This document shows, in pieces, positions 19,542 through 28,540 of a stretch of DNA of 64,000 nucleotides. The stretch comes from Rhodospirillales bacterium. GTDB taxonomy: Bacteria; Pseudomonadota; Alphaproteobacteria; Micavibrionales; Micavibrionaceae. How positions within the stretch are numbered: position 1 is the first letter of the stretch; every line of letters begins with the position of its first letter. Location: NCBI GenBank assembly GCA_023898765.1, contig CP060238.1, positions 496,001 to 560,000 on the forward strand, read 5' to 3'. Both the position numbers and the translations under genes were made by a program. The notes beneath the pieces were generated by a model that did no database searches, was not told where the DNA came from, and was given only the letters and a program-made list of their open reading frames with translations.

Positions 19542-19647
19542 ATGGGTTATTTCAGGGGCCCCTTTTTGCTTTTGGCGTGATTTTGGTGTGTGCACATGTT
19601 ACGCTGACAGCGCCCTCTTTAACACAAAAAGCGGATAAAATTACTGC

Positions 19648-21819
19648 ATGACGACGCAAGAAGAGCTTCTTGAGAAAATAAAAACCTACTCTCCCGATGT
19701 GGATGAGGCGGCTTTGGTGCAGGCCGTTGATTTTGCGAAGGAAATGCATCAGGGCCAGACGCGTATTTCCGGCGAACCCTATTACACGCACCCGCTGGCT
19801 GTGGCGGGCATTCTGGCAGATATGCGGATGGATTTGCCGACGATTATCACAGCCATTTTACATGATACGCTGGAAGATACGCCCGCGACATATAACGATT
19901 TAAAAGAAAAGTTCGGGAAAGAAGTTGCGGACCTTGTCAACGGGGTCAGCAAGCTGACCAAGATTGAAAGCCAGAGCGCGCAGGGAAAACAGGCGGAGAA
20001 TTTCAGGAAACTGGTTCTGGCGATGTCGGAAGATATTCGCGTGCTTCTGGTGAAGCTGGCAGACCGGCTTCATAACATGCGCACACTCCATAATTTTGCC
20101 GATCGGCCCGATAAGCGCGTTCGCATTGCGCAGGAAACAATTGAAATTTATGCGCCGCTGGCCGAGCGGATCGGGGTGCACGATCTGAAAGAAGAGCTTG
20201 AGGATTTGTGTTTTGAGCACTTAAACCCGGAAGCGCGGGAAAGCCTGTCAAACCGGATGTCTTTTTTGCGCAAGGAAGGGACGGGGCTTGTCAAAAAGAT
20301 TATAGAATCCCTTAAGCAAAGGATGGAGGAAGAAGGGATTAAGGCAGAAATTACCGGCCGCGAAAAGACCCGTTACTCTATCTGGAAAAAAATGCAGCGT
20401 AAGAACGTTGCCTTTGAACAGCTTTCCGATTTGATGGCTTTCCGCATTGTGGTGGAGACGGTAGGGGAATGCTACCACGCGCTGGGGGTTATTCACTCCC
20501 ACTATTCGACGGTGCCGGGCCGTTTCAAGGATTATATTTCGACGCCCAAGCCCAACGGATACCGCTCTCTTCATACCGCAGTGATAGGCCCGGAAAACCA
20601 GCGCATCGAAATTCAAATCCGGACGGCGGAAATGCATGAAGAGGCCGATTTCGGCGTAGCGGCGCACTGGTCTTATAAAAAGGGCGGGAAAAAAGCGGAT
20701 CTTAAGGATATCAAGAAATACCGCTGGCTGCGGGAGCTTTTGGAAATTCTGGATTCAGAGCAAAAGCCTGAAGATTTCATGGAGAATACGAAACTGGAGC
20801 TGTTTCAGGAGCAGGTCTATGTGTTTTCGCCGCGCGGGGATCTCATAGAGCTGCCAAGCGGCTCTACGCCGGTTGATTTTGCGTATGCTATCCATTCCGG
20901 CGTGGGGGATAAATGCGTCGGGGCCAAAATTAATGGCCGGATTGCGCCGCTGAACACAAAGCTGCAAAACGGCGACCAGGTAGACATCATTACGGCTAAG
21001 ACGCAAAATCCCTCTCCGACATGGGAGCGTTTTGTGGTAACGGGCAAGGCACGTTCCCATATCCGCCGCTATGTGCGTCAGCAGCAGCGCGGGGAGTATA
21101 TTACGCTGGGGCAGGCCATGCTGAAAAAAATCTTTCAACAGGAAGATTATGAATTTACGGAAAAAGCGGTTGCCGGTGTTGTAAAACAAATGCGGGTGGA
21201 GGAGGTGGATGATATTTATGCGAATATCGGCTCCGGCCATTTTGCTGCCCGGGATGTGTTTCGGGCCATTTTCCCCGGCCATAAATTTGATGGCGAGAAA
21301 AAAGCAACCAAAACAGATAATGACGAAGAAGTGCAGACACTCTCCCGGACACGCGGTAAAAGTACGCCGCTGCCGATCAAGGGGCTTATCCCGGGCATGG
21401 CGATGCATTTTGCAAGATGTTGCCATCCGCTTCCGGGAGACCGGATTGTCGGGATTGTAACGACAGGAAAAGGCGTTACGATTCATACCATTGACTGTGA
21501 AACGCTGGAGACGTTTGCGGACACGCCGGAGCGCTGGCTCGATGTTTCATGGGGAGAGGGAGCGGACGCGCCGGAGCTTCAGGTCGGGCGGCTGATTATT
21601 ACCATGAACAACCGGCCCGGCTCTCTCGGGGCGATCTCGACCGTGATTGCCAAGAACGGCGGGGATATCATGAATTTAAAAATTACAAATCGCAGCGTTG
21701 ATTTTTGGGATATGATTGTAGACGTCAATGTGACGGACACGAAGCATTTGCACAATGTGATTGCGGCTTTACGCGCGACGCCCGAAATTGCAACGGTGGA
21801 CCGGGCGAGAGGGCGGTAA
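19648..21819 (+). CDS. rsh: Bifunctional (p)ppGpp synthetase/hydrolase
   Basis: Makes and degrades the stringent-response alarmone. Of 723 aa, the order is an HD hydrolase domain (about 25-175) with intact HPLAVAG and HDTLED, a synthetase domain (about 235-350) with GRFKDYISTPKPNGYRSLHT and EIQIRT, a TGS domain (about 385-445, VYVFSPRGDLIELP), a zinc-finger-like CCHPLPGD segment, and a C-terminal ACT domain (about 645-720). Both active sites look intact, as in the single RSH enzyme of alphaproteobacteria. It probably heads an operon with the DUF2062 gene and acpS. Confidence 0.97.
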   Translation: MTTQEELLEKIKTYSPDVDEAALVQAVDFAKEMHQGQTRISGEPYYTHPLAVAGILADMRMDLPTIITAILHDTLEDTPATYNDLKEKFGKEVADLVNGVSKLTKIESQSAQGKQAENFRKLVLAMSEDIRVLLVKLADRLHNMRTLHNFADRPDKRVRIAQETIEIYAPLAERIGVHDLKEELEDLCFEHLNPEARESLSNRMSFLRKEGTGLVKKIIESLKQRMEEEGIKAEITGREKTRYSIWKKMQRKNVAFEQLSDLMAFRIVVETVGECYHALGVIHSHYSTVPGRFKDYISTPKPNGYRSLHTAVIGPENQRIEIQIRTAEMHEEADFGVAAHWSYKKGGKKADLKDIKKYRWLRELLEILDSEQKPEDFMENTKLELFQEQVYVFSPRGDLIELPSGSTPVDFAYAIHSGVGDKCVGAKINGRIAPLNTKLQNGDQVDIITAKTQNPSPTWERFVVTGKARSHIRRYVRQQQRGEYITLGQAMLKKIFQQEDYEFTEKAVAGVVKQMRVEEVDDIYANIGSGHFAARDVFRAIFPGHKFDGEKKATKTDNDEEVQTLSRTRGKSTPLPIKGLIPGMAMHFARCCHPLPGDRIVGIVTTGKGVTIHTIDCETLETFADTPERWLDVSWGEGADAPELQVGRLIITMNNRPGSLGAISTVIAKNGGDIMNLKITNRSVDFWDMIVDVNVTDTKHLHNVIAALRATPEIATVDRARGR

Positions 21820-21833
21820 GGGGACGTTAAAAA

Positions 21834-22412
21834 ATGCTTTTTCAACGGCGTGAACCTTTGTCCCGAATGGCGCGCTTGCGCAATATTATCTGGCCGCGGA
21901 TGGGGTGGGGCCGGACGCTCCGGTATTTAAAGCACCGTGCTATCCGCATTCCCGATTCAACCTATTCAATCGCGGCAGGACTTTCCATTGGCTGTGTTGT
22001 CTCATGGACGCCGACTTTGGGCGTGCATTTGATTCAATGCGTCTTTTTTTGCTGGATTTTGCGGGCAAACTGGCTGGCGTCTTTTCTGGGATCCCTCTTC
22101 GGAAACCCCTGGACCTTTCCGGTTTTGTTCTGGATTTCCTATCAGGTTGGAAAAGCTGTTTTCGAGCTTTTGGGATATGGCGGTTTGTTTCATGAACTGC
22201 CGGATCCTGTGCCGATGGAAGAAATGATGGACCAGCCTATGAAGATTTATCTGCCTATGCTGGTGGGGGGGTATATATGCGCCGTTGTCACGTTTCCGGC
22301 CTTTTACTACACCTTCTATTACATGATAAAAGGGGCGCGGACCGCCCGCCGTAAAAGGATTGAAAGAAAAGTGCACAAAGTTGCCAAAGAAGTTACAGGT
22401 CAAAAAACGTAA
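21834..22412 (+). CDS. DUF2062 family membrane protein
   Basis: A 192-aa protein of the DUF2062 family, function unknown. It shows the family features: an arginine-rich N-terminus, a segment with SIAAGLSIGCVVSWTPTLG, and GNPWTFPVLFWISYQVG, with about three hydrophobic membrane segments, and a basic C-terminal tail. It begins 14 bp after rsh and ends 8 bp before acpS, so it is co-transcribed with them. Confidence 0.9.
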   Translation: MLFQRREPLSRMARLRNIIWPRMGWGRTLRYLKHRAIRIPDSTYSIAAGLSIGCVVSWTPTLGVHLIQCVFFCWILRANWLASFLGSLFGNPWTFPVLFWISYQVGKAVFELLGYGGLFHELPDPVPMEEMMDQPMKIYLPMLVGGYICAVVTFPAFYYTFYYMIKGARTARRKRIERKVHKVAKEVTGQKT

Positions 22413-22420
22413 ATACAAAA

Positions 22421-22822
22421 ATGATTATCGGCACAGGATCGGATTTACTGGACATGCGGCGGCTGGAGAAAATTTTCGGCCGGTTTGAGGCGCGTTTTGT
22501 TGCGCGGTGTTTTACGCCCGAAGAACGCACAAAGGCGCAAACGCGCCGGGGGGGAGGCACATATATTGCCACCTATGCAAAACGGTTTGCGGCGAAGGAA
22601 GCCTGTGCCAAGGCACTGGGAACGGGGTTTTCTCAGGGGGTTTATATGCGCGATATCGGCGTGATCAACGATGAGGCCGGAAAACCTTCTTTGGTTCTGA
22701 CGGGAGGGGCCTTAAGGCGGCTGCAGGCGTTAACGCCCGAAGGGAAAACGCCCCGCCTCCACCTGACCCTGAGTGATGAGCCGCCCATGGCAAAAGCGGA
22801 TGTTGTTATTGAGGCGGTTTAA
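22421..22822 (+). CDS. acpS: Holo-[acyl-carrier-protein] synthase
   Basis: Transfers 4'-phosphopantetheine from CoA to acyl carrier protein. The magnesium ligands are visible in GTGSDLLDMRRLEKI (D8) and FAAKEACAKALGTG (E). Length 133 aa is normal. It follows rsh and the DUF2062 gene in an apparent operon and is convergent with dgkA. Confidence 0.96.
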   Translation: MIIGTGSDLLDMRRLEKIFGRFEARFVARCFTPEERTKAQTRRGGGTYIATYAKRFAAKEACAKALGTGFSQGVYMRDIGVINDEAGKPSLVLTGGALRRLQALTPEGKTPRLHLTLSDEPPMAKADVVIEAV

Positions 22823-22846
22823 TCTTTTTCCTTAAGCTTCTTCCCT

Positions 22847-23218
22847 TTAAAAAAACAGGACCAGCGTCCAGACGGCTCCCATCAGAATCAGGGACAGCAA
22901 GACTGCGGACGATCCCATATCCTTGGCTTCGCCGGAAAGCGGGTGATGGTCCAGGGAGATGCGGTCAATGGCCCGCTCGACAGCCGTATTTAACATCTCA
23001 ACGATCAGGACGATAAAAACGCTGCCGGCCAGAAGACTTTTTTCCAGCCCGTTTTCTCCCAGCCAGAGGCCCGCAGGAAGAAGAAGGGCCGCAAGGGCAA
23101 CTTCCTGACGAAAGGCCTCTTCCGTGCGGAAACAGGCCTTAAATCCGTTGATAGAATGGGTCAGGGCTTTTGCGAGGCGGGTCACCCCTTTTTGTTTTTC
23201 AGGAATTTTTTTTTCCAT
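22847..23218 (-). CDS. dgkA: Diacylglycerol kinase
   Basis: Small trimeric inner-membrane kinase that recycles diacylglycerol to phosphatidic acid. The 123-aa protein has an N-terminal amphipathic stretch, three membrane helices, and the signature EMLNTAVERAIDR with a downstream SGEAKDMGSSAV. It starts 4 bp after the yqgE stop and is probably co-transcribed with it. Confidence 0.95.
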   Translation of the reverse strand: MEKKIPEKQKGVTRLAKALTHSINGFKACFRTEEAFRQEVALAALLLPAGLWLGENGLEKSLLAGSVFIVLIVEMLNTAVERAIDRISLDHHPLSGEAKDMGSSAVLLSLILMGAVWTLVLFF

Positions 23219-23222
23219 ATGG

Positions 23223-23804
23223 TTACGCCCTTCCTGCGGCGCCGGAAAGCATGGCCGGGTTGATCCCGATAGAAGCCATAACCTTGTCCCACATCAAATC
23301 GGGCGCGGTATGAAAGAGAAGGTCTTCCGTCGCCGGGGCGGTCAACCAGGCATTTTCCTGAATTTCGTGTTCCAGTTGTTGTGCTTCCCAACCGGCATAG
23401 CCCAATGCCAGAAGCATATGGTCCGGTCCTTCTCCACGGGCGACAGCTTTCAGCGCTACAAGCGTGCTGCTGATACTGAAAGTGCCGTCTATATGGACTG
23501 TGTCGGAAGTGATAAAATTTTTATCATGGAGCAGGAACCCCCTGACATTTTCAACAGGGCCTCCCATAAGGACGGGCCTTTGGGCGAGGTCTTCAGACAC
23601 TTTTTTGTCGGGCGTAATGTCGAATTGTTCCAGAACGGATTTAAAGCTCAGTCCCGGCAGAACGTGATTCACCACAAGCCCCATGGCCCCTTTGGTATCA
23701 TGCGAACAGACATAAATGACGGAGCGGTGAAATCGCGGGTCGCCCATTTGCGGCATGGCCAGAAGAAGCTGGCCTTTCAGATAGGATTTGTCTTTGGTTC
23801 CCAT
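23223..23804 (-). CDS. YqgE/AlgH family (UPF0301) protein
   Basis: A 193-aa cytoplasmic protein of the YqgE/AlgH family, of unclear biochemical function. Signatures are LKGQLLLAMPQM, RFHRSVIYVCSHD, GAMGLVVN, the GGPV segment and the FALGYAGW-like LALGYAGWEAQQLE. The start is uncertain: ATG at 23804 fits the usual N-terminus, while in-frame ATGs at 23816 and 23840 would extend it. It is divergent from the DsbD-alpha-like gene and precedes dgkA. Confidence 0.92.
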   Translation of the reverse strand: MGTKDKSYLKGQLLLAMPQMGDPRFHRSVIYVCSHDTKGAMGLVVNHVLPGLSFKSVLEQFDITPDKKVSEDLAQRPVLMGGPVENVRGFLLHDKNFITSDTVHIDGTFSISSTLVALKAVARGEGPDHMLLALGYAGWEAQQLEHEIQENAWLTAPATEDLLFHTAPDLMWDKVMASIGINPAMLSGAAGRA

Positions 23805-23852
23805 GCTGCGTATCATTTCAAAATCGGGTTTGAAAAGCAAGGATACTTAAGC

Positions 23853-24683
23853 GTGAAAATATTGGGATGGACAGGGCTTTTGGGGCTTTTTTTCTTTTTG
23901 TCTCCGGCCGGTTTGGCGCAAGGGACATCGGAAGGGAAGGCGGCCCGGCCGATGCACGCCGTTTTTTTGCCTTCCGTCACAGGGGTTGGCACGCTGGAGC
24001 AACTGGATGCCGTTTTGAAAGGCACGCTGGAAAAAGGCTGGCACATCTATTGGCGCAGCCCCGGCGATACGGGTCTGGCACCGGAAATGGATTGGTCCGG
24101 CTCCGGGAACGTTAAAAATGTTGAAGTTGGATGGCTGCCTCCGAAGCGTTTTGAGGCTTTTGGAATGTATAGTTACGGCTATGAGGATGAAGTTTTTTTG
24201 CCCCTAACCATAACGCCGGAACGTCAGGGGGCGGCGGTTGATTTGTCTCTGGAGATGAAGATTTTAGCCTGCAATAAAATCTGTATTCCGCAAACATTGT
24301 CTGTTTCTTTGGTAATCCCAAAAGGACCCGCTCTTGGAAGCGATCATCAAAAAACGGTGAGGGAGGTTTTTGCCGCGCTGCCTTCCAAAAAAGACACGAA
24401 GACGCTTCGTCTGGATACGGCCGTTTTAGGAAAAGACTCTCTTATTCTAACGGCTTGGGCGCAGCAGGGGTTTGAAGGGGCTGATATCATCGTCGAAGCG
24501 CCGGGGATCTCTTTAAGTTCGCCGCCGGAAATCATACCGGATGAAACAGAGTCTCAACGCGCGCTCTTTAAAATCAACGCTCCGGAAGGGATAGAAAACC
24601 TGACTGAAAAACTTTTTGGAAAAAAAGTTATCGTGACTCTTGTCAATCGCGGTCAGGCCGTTGAAAAAGAATTTTCCTTTTAA
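23853..24683 (+). CDS. Periplasmic DsbD N-terminal-domain-like protein (DsbC/DsbD-alpha type)
   Basis: A 276-aa exported protein starting at a GTG at 23853 (VKILGWTGLLGLFFFLSPAG, signal peptide). Open frame continues upstream to 23124 but is antisense to yqgE and is not part of the gene. The body matches the N-terminal, thiol-redox partner domain of DsbD/ScsB: WHIYWRSPGDTG, a YGYEDEVFLPL segment, and ILACNKICIP with a redox-like CxxxC. The DsbD membrane and thioredoxin domains are absent here, so it would need a separate electron donor. Confidence 0.8.
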   Translation: MKILGWTGLLGLFFFLSPAGLAQGTSEGKAARPMHAVFLPSVTGVGTLEQLDAVLKGTLEKGWHIYWRSPGDTGLAPEMDWSGSGNVKNVEVGWLPPKRFEAFGMYSYGYEDEVFLPLTITPERQGAAVDLSLEMKILACNKICIPQTLSVSLVIPKGPALGSDHQKTVREVFAALPSKKDTKTLRLDTAVLGKDSLILTAWAQQGFEGADIIVEAPGISLSSPPEIIPDETESQRALFKINAPEGIENLTEKLFGKKVIVTLVNRGQAVEKEFSF

Positions 24684-24686
24684 GCC

Positions 24687-25739
24687 TTATTTCAAAAACG
24701 GGCAGGAACGGCTTTGGATGAAGCCTTTGGTCAGAAGGGCGTGCCCCTCGCGGTTGGGGTGGTTAAAATCAATTTTATCGCCTTTGTTATAGACAAAATA
24801 GTCTCCCGTTCGAATTGTGTCTTTCAGGCCTGTAAAGGCGTCCCGTCCGTCATAGATGTATTTTATGTTCAGGTCTTTTTTCAAAATATCCTGTGTCGAT
24901 CCGTCTTCGAATCCCTTTTCCCATTTGATTCCGAGCGCGGCATATGTTTTTTCGGCATCCCGTGAAATCTGCATTTCATAGGGAAGAAGGATCACGCAAA
25001 AATCTATATGTTCTTTTTTAAGACTTCGGGCCATATCATTGATCCGCCCTGCGACTTCCTGGATAAGGGGCAGGTTTTCAGACGGAAAAAATTCGGCGGC
25101 CCTGAAGCCTGTTGTGCTATATCCCAGACGGACAAGAATGTTTTTGGCGACGGTGCGCAGGGCCGTATAAAGATAGGACCGCCCCCGCAGCAGGCCGTCC
25201 AGATTGGTTCCAATCCATCTTTGTGTCTGAAACAGGAAGGGGCCGTTTTCGGAAACCCCTTCGCCTTTATTTTTATGCGGGGTTCGCGGAAGGATATCAT
25301 TCAGGTTAAACGCGTAAACGACCGTGTTCAGATTATATGCCCGGGCTTTTTGCAATATGCTGTCATCCTGAATGCCGTTGGAAATCATGCCGAAAGTCCA
25401 GTGTTCAAACGCCGGATATCTGTCCTCCAGCAAATCGCTAAGACGGTGTCCGGCCCCTGCCCCGACGCCGAAGACAACGGAATCGCCAAAATAACCGATG
25501 CGTTTTTTGGAAGACCCGAGGTCGAACGCCGTATCGGGGTAACCCGCTTCATTCATATAAATTGTGCCGTAAGGATATTCATATTTTCCCTGTTTTTTCA
25601 CGGCGGTATAATAGCCAATGTCATAGCTTACGATAAAGCGCAGGAAAATCTCGCTTAGCCCCGCCAGCAGCAGCAGGAGAAACAGCACAAAAAAACCTAA
25701 AGTGAGTTTCGGGTGCGTGTCAAAAAGGGCGTTTGACAT
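24687..25739 (-). CDS. SGNH/GDSL-like hydrolase with N-terminal membrane anchor
   Basis: A 350-aa protein with one N-terminal membrane helix (about residues 11-35), then an SGNH-type domain. Block I is YFGDSVVFGVG (nucleophile serine in GDS), block III is AFNLNDIL, and the C-terminal catalytic pair is DFNHPNREGH. Substrate unknown; these enzymes are often carbohydrate or lipid esterases. It begins 2 bp downstream of the carbamoyltransferase stop and is the last gene of the five-gene cassette. In cyanobacterial saxitoxin clusters a GDSL-lipase (SxtL) holds the equivalent place. Confidence 0.82.
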   Translation of the reverse strand: MSNALFDTHPKLTLGFFVLFLLLLLAGLSEIFLRFIVSYDIGYYTAVKKQGKYEYPYGTIYMNEAGYPDTAFDLGSSKKRIGYFGDSVVFGVGAGAGHRLSDLLEDRYPAFEHWTFGMISNGIQDDSILQKARAYNLNTVVYAFNLNDILPRTPHKNKGEGVSENGPFLFQTQRWIGTNLDGLLRGRSYLYTALRTVAKNILVRLGYSTTGFRAAEFFPSENLPLIQEVAGRINDMARSLKKEHIDFCVILLPYEMQISRDAEKTYAALGIKWEKGFEDGSTQDILKKDLNIKYIYDGRDAFTGLKDTIRTGDYFVYNKGDKIDFNHPNREGHALLTKGFIQSRSCPFLK

Positions 25740-25741
25740 TC

Positions 25742-27586
25742 CTAATCCAGCTCGAAGGCGTCCTTGTAATCTGCGGCAAGGGCCTGGTCTTGTTCTTCTT
25801 TGTACAAAACGCAGTTGCCGGCCACCAGCATATCCATTTCTGTTCCCATGAAGCAGTGGAACGCATCTTCAGGGGTGCAGACAATAGGCTCGCCCCGGAC
25901 GTTGAATGACGTGTTGACCACCACGGGGCATCCGGTCAGTTTTTTAAACTCTGAGATCAGCGCGTGATATTTCGGGTTGGTCTGTGTATGAACGCTTTGC
26001 ACGCGCGCGGAATAATCGACATGTGTCACGGCCGGAATATCGGAGCGCGGAATATTGAGTTTTTCAATGCCGAAGAGTTTCTTTTGTTCTTCGCTCATTT
26101 CTTTGCATTTGTTGTCATTCACCGGCGCAACCAAAAGCATATAGGGGCTGTCTTCTTGCAGGTCAAACCACTCGGCGATATCTTCACGCAGGACGGATGG
26201 TGCGAAAGGCCGGAATGATTCGCGGTATTTCACTTTGAGATTCAGCGTTTTTTGCATAGCAGGAGAGCGGGGGTCGCCTAGAATGGAGCGGTCCCCCAAG
26301 GCACGCGGGCCGAATTCCATGCGGCCCTGAAACCATCCCACGGCCTTTTCCTCGGCGAGGGCTTTCGCGGTCAATTTCAAAACGTCCTGATCGTTGGAAA
26401 AACGTTTTAATTTTGCGCCGATTTTATTTAACCGCCTTTCAATATCCGCATCGTCAAAAGAAGGTCCAAGGTAGGATCCCTTCATGGCATCTGTTTGGTT
26501 GGATGTTTTGCGGGGGTTGCCGTGATGTAAATAATATGCCGCCAATGCCGCGCCGAGCGCGCCACCAGCATCTCCGGCGGCGGGCTGGATCCAGATACGT
26601 TTGAACGCTTTTTCTTTCAGGATTTTTCCGTTGGCCACACAGTTCAGCGCAACTCCGCCCGCCAGGCACAGATTGTCGATCCCTTGATATTCCTGCGCCA
26701 GGCTGCGGACCATCCGGCGCATAACTTCTTCGGTGACGACCTGAACGGACGCGGCCAGATCCATTTCCCGCTGGGTGATCTCGCTTTCCTTGTCGCGCGC
26801 CGGCCCGCCGAACAAATCTGAAAATTTTTCATTCGTCATGGTCAGGCCGGTGGCATAATCAAAGTAGCGCATATCCATCCGGTAGGACCCGTCTTCCTTT
26901 ATGTCGATGAGATGGTCCGTGATCAAACCGGCATATTTTGGCTCCCCATAAGGGGCCAGACCCATAATTTTATATTCGCCGGAATTGACTTTGAATCCTG
27001 TGTAATAGGTAAATGCGGAGTAAAGCAGTCCCAGTGAATGGGGAAAATGGATTTCCTTTTCAATCTTCAGGCTGTTTCCTTTTCCGACGCCAACGGACGT
27101 GGAGGCCCACTCGCCAACGCCGTCCATGGTGAGGACGACGGCCTCGTCAAAGGGGGAAGGGTAAAAGGCGCTGGCCGCATGGCTCTGGTGGTGTTCGGCA
27201 AAAAGAAGTTTTTTCTGAAGGGCTTTTTTGTCGCTTCCTATTTTTGCCAGCTCGTCCGTGAGCATGGATTTTTGAAACAGCTTTTCTTTGAGCCAGAGCG
27301 GTATGGCTGTTTTAAAAGACTGAAAACCGCGGGGGGCAAAGGCCAGATAGGTTTCCAAAAGCCGCTCGAACTTTGCAAACGGTTTTTCGAAAAAGACGAT
27401 GTTATCGACCTCATCCAGACTTACGCCAGCCTTTTCAAGGCAGAATCCTATCGCCTGTTTTGGAAAGCCCGCATCGTGTTTTAATCTTGTAAATCGCTCT
27501 TCCTGCGCGGCCGCGATGATGTCGCCGTCACGGATAATCGCGGCGGCGCTGTCATGATAAAAAGCGGATATGCCAAGAACAATCAT
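25742..27586 (-). CDS. Carbamoyltransferase, NodU/CmcH/SxtI family
   Basis: A 614-aa enzyme expected to transfer carbamoyl from carbamoyl phosphate, through carbamoyl-AMP, to a hydroxyl group. The N-terminal Kae1-like part starts MIVLGISAFYHDSAAAI and shows the metal-binding EHHQSHAASAF, MDGVGEWAS and GEYKIMGLAPYG. The C-terminal half has LAGGVALNCVANGKI and GRMEFGPRALGDRSIL. The ATG at 27586 overlaps the upstream YciI-like gene by 4 bp (ATGA). The acceptor is unknown. The neighbouring SxtJ-like and DUF5989 genes argue for a membrane-linked or cell-surface substrate. Confidence 0.95.
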   Translation of the reverse strand: MIVLGISAFYHDSAAAIIRDGDIIAAAQEERFTRLKHDAGFPKQAIGFCLEKAGVSLDEVDNIVFFEKPFAKFERLLETYLAFAPRGFQSFKTAIPLWLKEKLFQKSMLTDELAKIGSDKKALQKKLLFAEHHQSHAASAFYPSPFDEAVVLTMDGVGEWASTSVGVGKGNSLKIEKEIHFPHSLGLLYSAFTYYTGFKVNSGEYKIMGLAPYGEPKYAGLITDHLIDIKEDGSYRMDMRYFDYATGLTMTNEKFSDLFGGPARDKESEITQREMDLAASVQVVTEEVMRRMVRSLAQEYQGIDNLCLAGGVALNCVANGKILKEKAFKRIWIQPAAGDAGGALGAALAAYYLHHGNPRKTSNQTDAMKGSYLGPSFDDADIERRLNKIGAKLKRFSNDQDVLKLTAKALAEEKAVGWFQGRMEFGPRALGDRSILGDPRSPAMQKTLNLKVKYRESFRPFAPSVLREDIAEWFDLQEDSPYMLLVAPVNDNKCKEMSEEQKKLFGIEKLNIPRSDIPAVTHVDYSARVQSVHTQTNPKYHALISEFKKLTGCPVVVNTSFNVRGEPIVCTPEDAFHCFMGTEMDMLVAGNCVLYKEEQDQALAADYKDAFELD

Positions 27587-27891
27587 TTTTGTTTGACCTG
27601 TTGGAAAGCGGGGGAAATTTTGCAGGGATAGACGTGAACTTTTTCCCACACACGGCCTTTTATATAGGGTTCATTTTCAAGCCATGCGTCGAGTTCTGTG
27701 CGGGAGGGAAAGTCCACAATTATCACGGAACCTGTCATCTTTTCGTGATCGTCTAAAAGGGCTGCCGCCATTTTCTGGTGGCCGTCTCTGGCCATTTCTG
27801 CGCTTAAAGCGATATGATCCTCGCGGGCGGCCATCCGCCGCGCCAGCGCGTTCTCATCGCTTCCGTCATATCCAATCACAACAAATTCCAT
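27583..27891 (-). CDS. YciI-like protein
   Basis: A 102-aa protein of the YciI dimeric alpha/beta-barrel family. It has the N-terminal MEFVVIGYDG strand, the RRMAAREDHIALSAEMARDG helix-turn with the family histidine, and the DDHEKMTGSVIIVDFPSRTELDAWLENEPY region. Function unknown; in this family H and D residues form a putative active site. It sits inside the carbamoyltransferase cassette, overlapping that gene by 4 bp and starting just after the DUF5989 gene, an unusual insertion relative to the sxtI-J-K order. Confidence 0.88.
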   Translation of the reverse strand: MEFVVIGYDGSDENALARRMAAREDHIALSAEMARDGHQKMAAALLDDHEKMTGSVIIVDFPSRTELDAWLENEPYIKGRVWEKVHVYPCKISPAFQQVKQK

Positions 27892-27892
27892 C

Positions 27893-28042
27893 CTAAAATA
27901 CCGTGTAAATGAACGGAGCGATGGCGCTGCCCTGAGACAGGACGATCAGGCCGCCGAATAAAACCATGATGAAGAGAATCGGCAGGAGCCAGAATTTTTT
28001 CCGCACCTTCAGGAACATCCAGAGTTCTTTTAAAAAATCCAT
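27893..28042 (-). CDS. DUF5989 / SxtK-like small membrane protein
   Basis: A 49-aa single-pass membrane protein. It starts MDFLKELWMFLKVRKKFWLL, continues with a hydrophobic helix and ends SQGSAIAPFIYTVF. This basic-hydrophobic layout with the QGSAIAPFIYT end is the DUF5989 signature. These proteins accompany SxtI-type carbamoyltransferases and SxtJ proteins in many bacteria, but their role is unknown. RBS AGGAGAAG precedes the ATG at 28042. It lies 10 bp after the SxtJ-like gene. Confidence 0.88.
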   Translation of the reverse strand: MDFLKELWMFLKVRKKFWLLPILFIMVLFGGLIVLSQGSAIAPFIYTVF

Positions 28043-28052
28043 TTTTCTTCTC

Positions 28053-28481
28053 CTAGAACTGATATTTCATGGGGGCGGGTAAATCCGTCCCTTCCTTTTT
28101 GATCCAGTAGCTTTTGACCTTTTTATCGAATGTCCGGTGCATCGGATCGTAACCGACCAGTTTCATGATGATTCCTGCCGGGACAAAGCACACGGCGAAC
28201 ATCAGCAGCATAATCACCGGGTTCACAACATGGAATAAAAGCAGGCCCAGTTTCATCCATGCGCTGTTGGCTCCCGTCAGGAGGTCGGGCTTTATGGCGG
28301 TCACTGTCAGCAGGGCGGCGCCAATCAATAAAAAGGCGCCGGAAAAAAGACCAAGGCCAGACAGGGTGGCTTTGAGCGTCCCGATGGCCGCGAAAATACC
28401 GCCCACGGTGAACCCGAAATTCCGGTTGGACGGACCTTCGACTTTTTTGTGTTCGGTGAAGTTTTCGTGAAAATCAGCCAT
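28053..28481 (-). CDS. SxtJ family membrane protein
   Basis: A 142-aa integral membrane protein with three or four hydrophobic helices (about residues 23-45, 47-64, 76-92, 90-108). The end includes GYDPMHRTFDKKVKSYW, typical of the SxtJ family. The N-terminal FTEHKKVEGPSNRNFGFTVG is also family-like. It is the first gene of the minus-strand cassette leading into the DUF5989, YciI-like, carbamoyltransferase and SGNH genes. Function unknown. Confidence 0.88.
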   Translation of the reverse strand: MADFHENFTEHKKVEGPSNRNFGFTVGGIFAAIGTLKATLSGLGLFSGAFLLIGAALLTVTAIKPDLLTGANSAWMKLGLLLFHVVNPVIMLLMFAVCFVPAGIIMKLVGYDPMHRTFDKKVKSYWIKKEGTDLPAPMKYQF

Positions 28482-28540
28482 GTTTTTCCTCGCTTAAGAC
28501 AGGAGTTTTGTAACGCAATTGTCTTCCCGGCACAACATTC

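Noticed and set aside
23124..23852. N-terminal extension of the DsbD-alpha-like frame
   Set aside because: It is antisense to yqgE and dgkA, has no protein-like features, and the signal peptide starts at the GTG at 23853.
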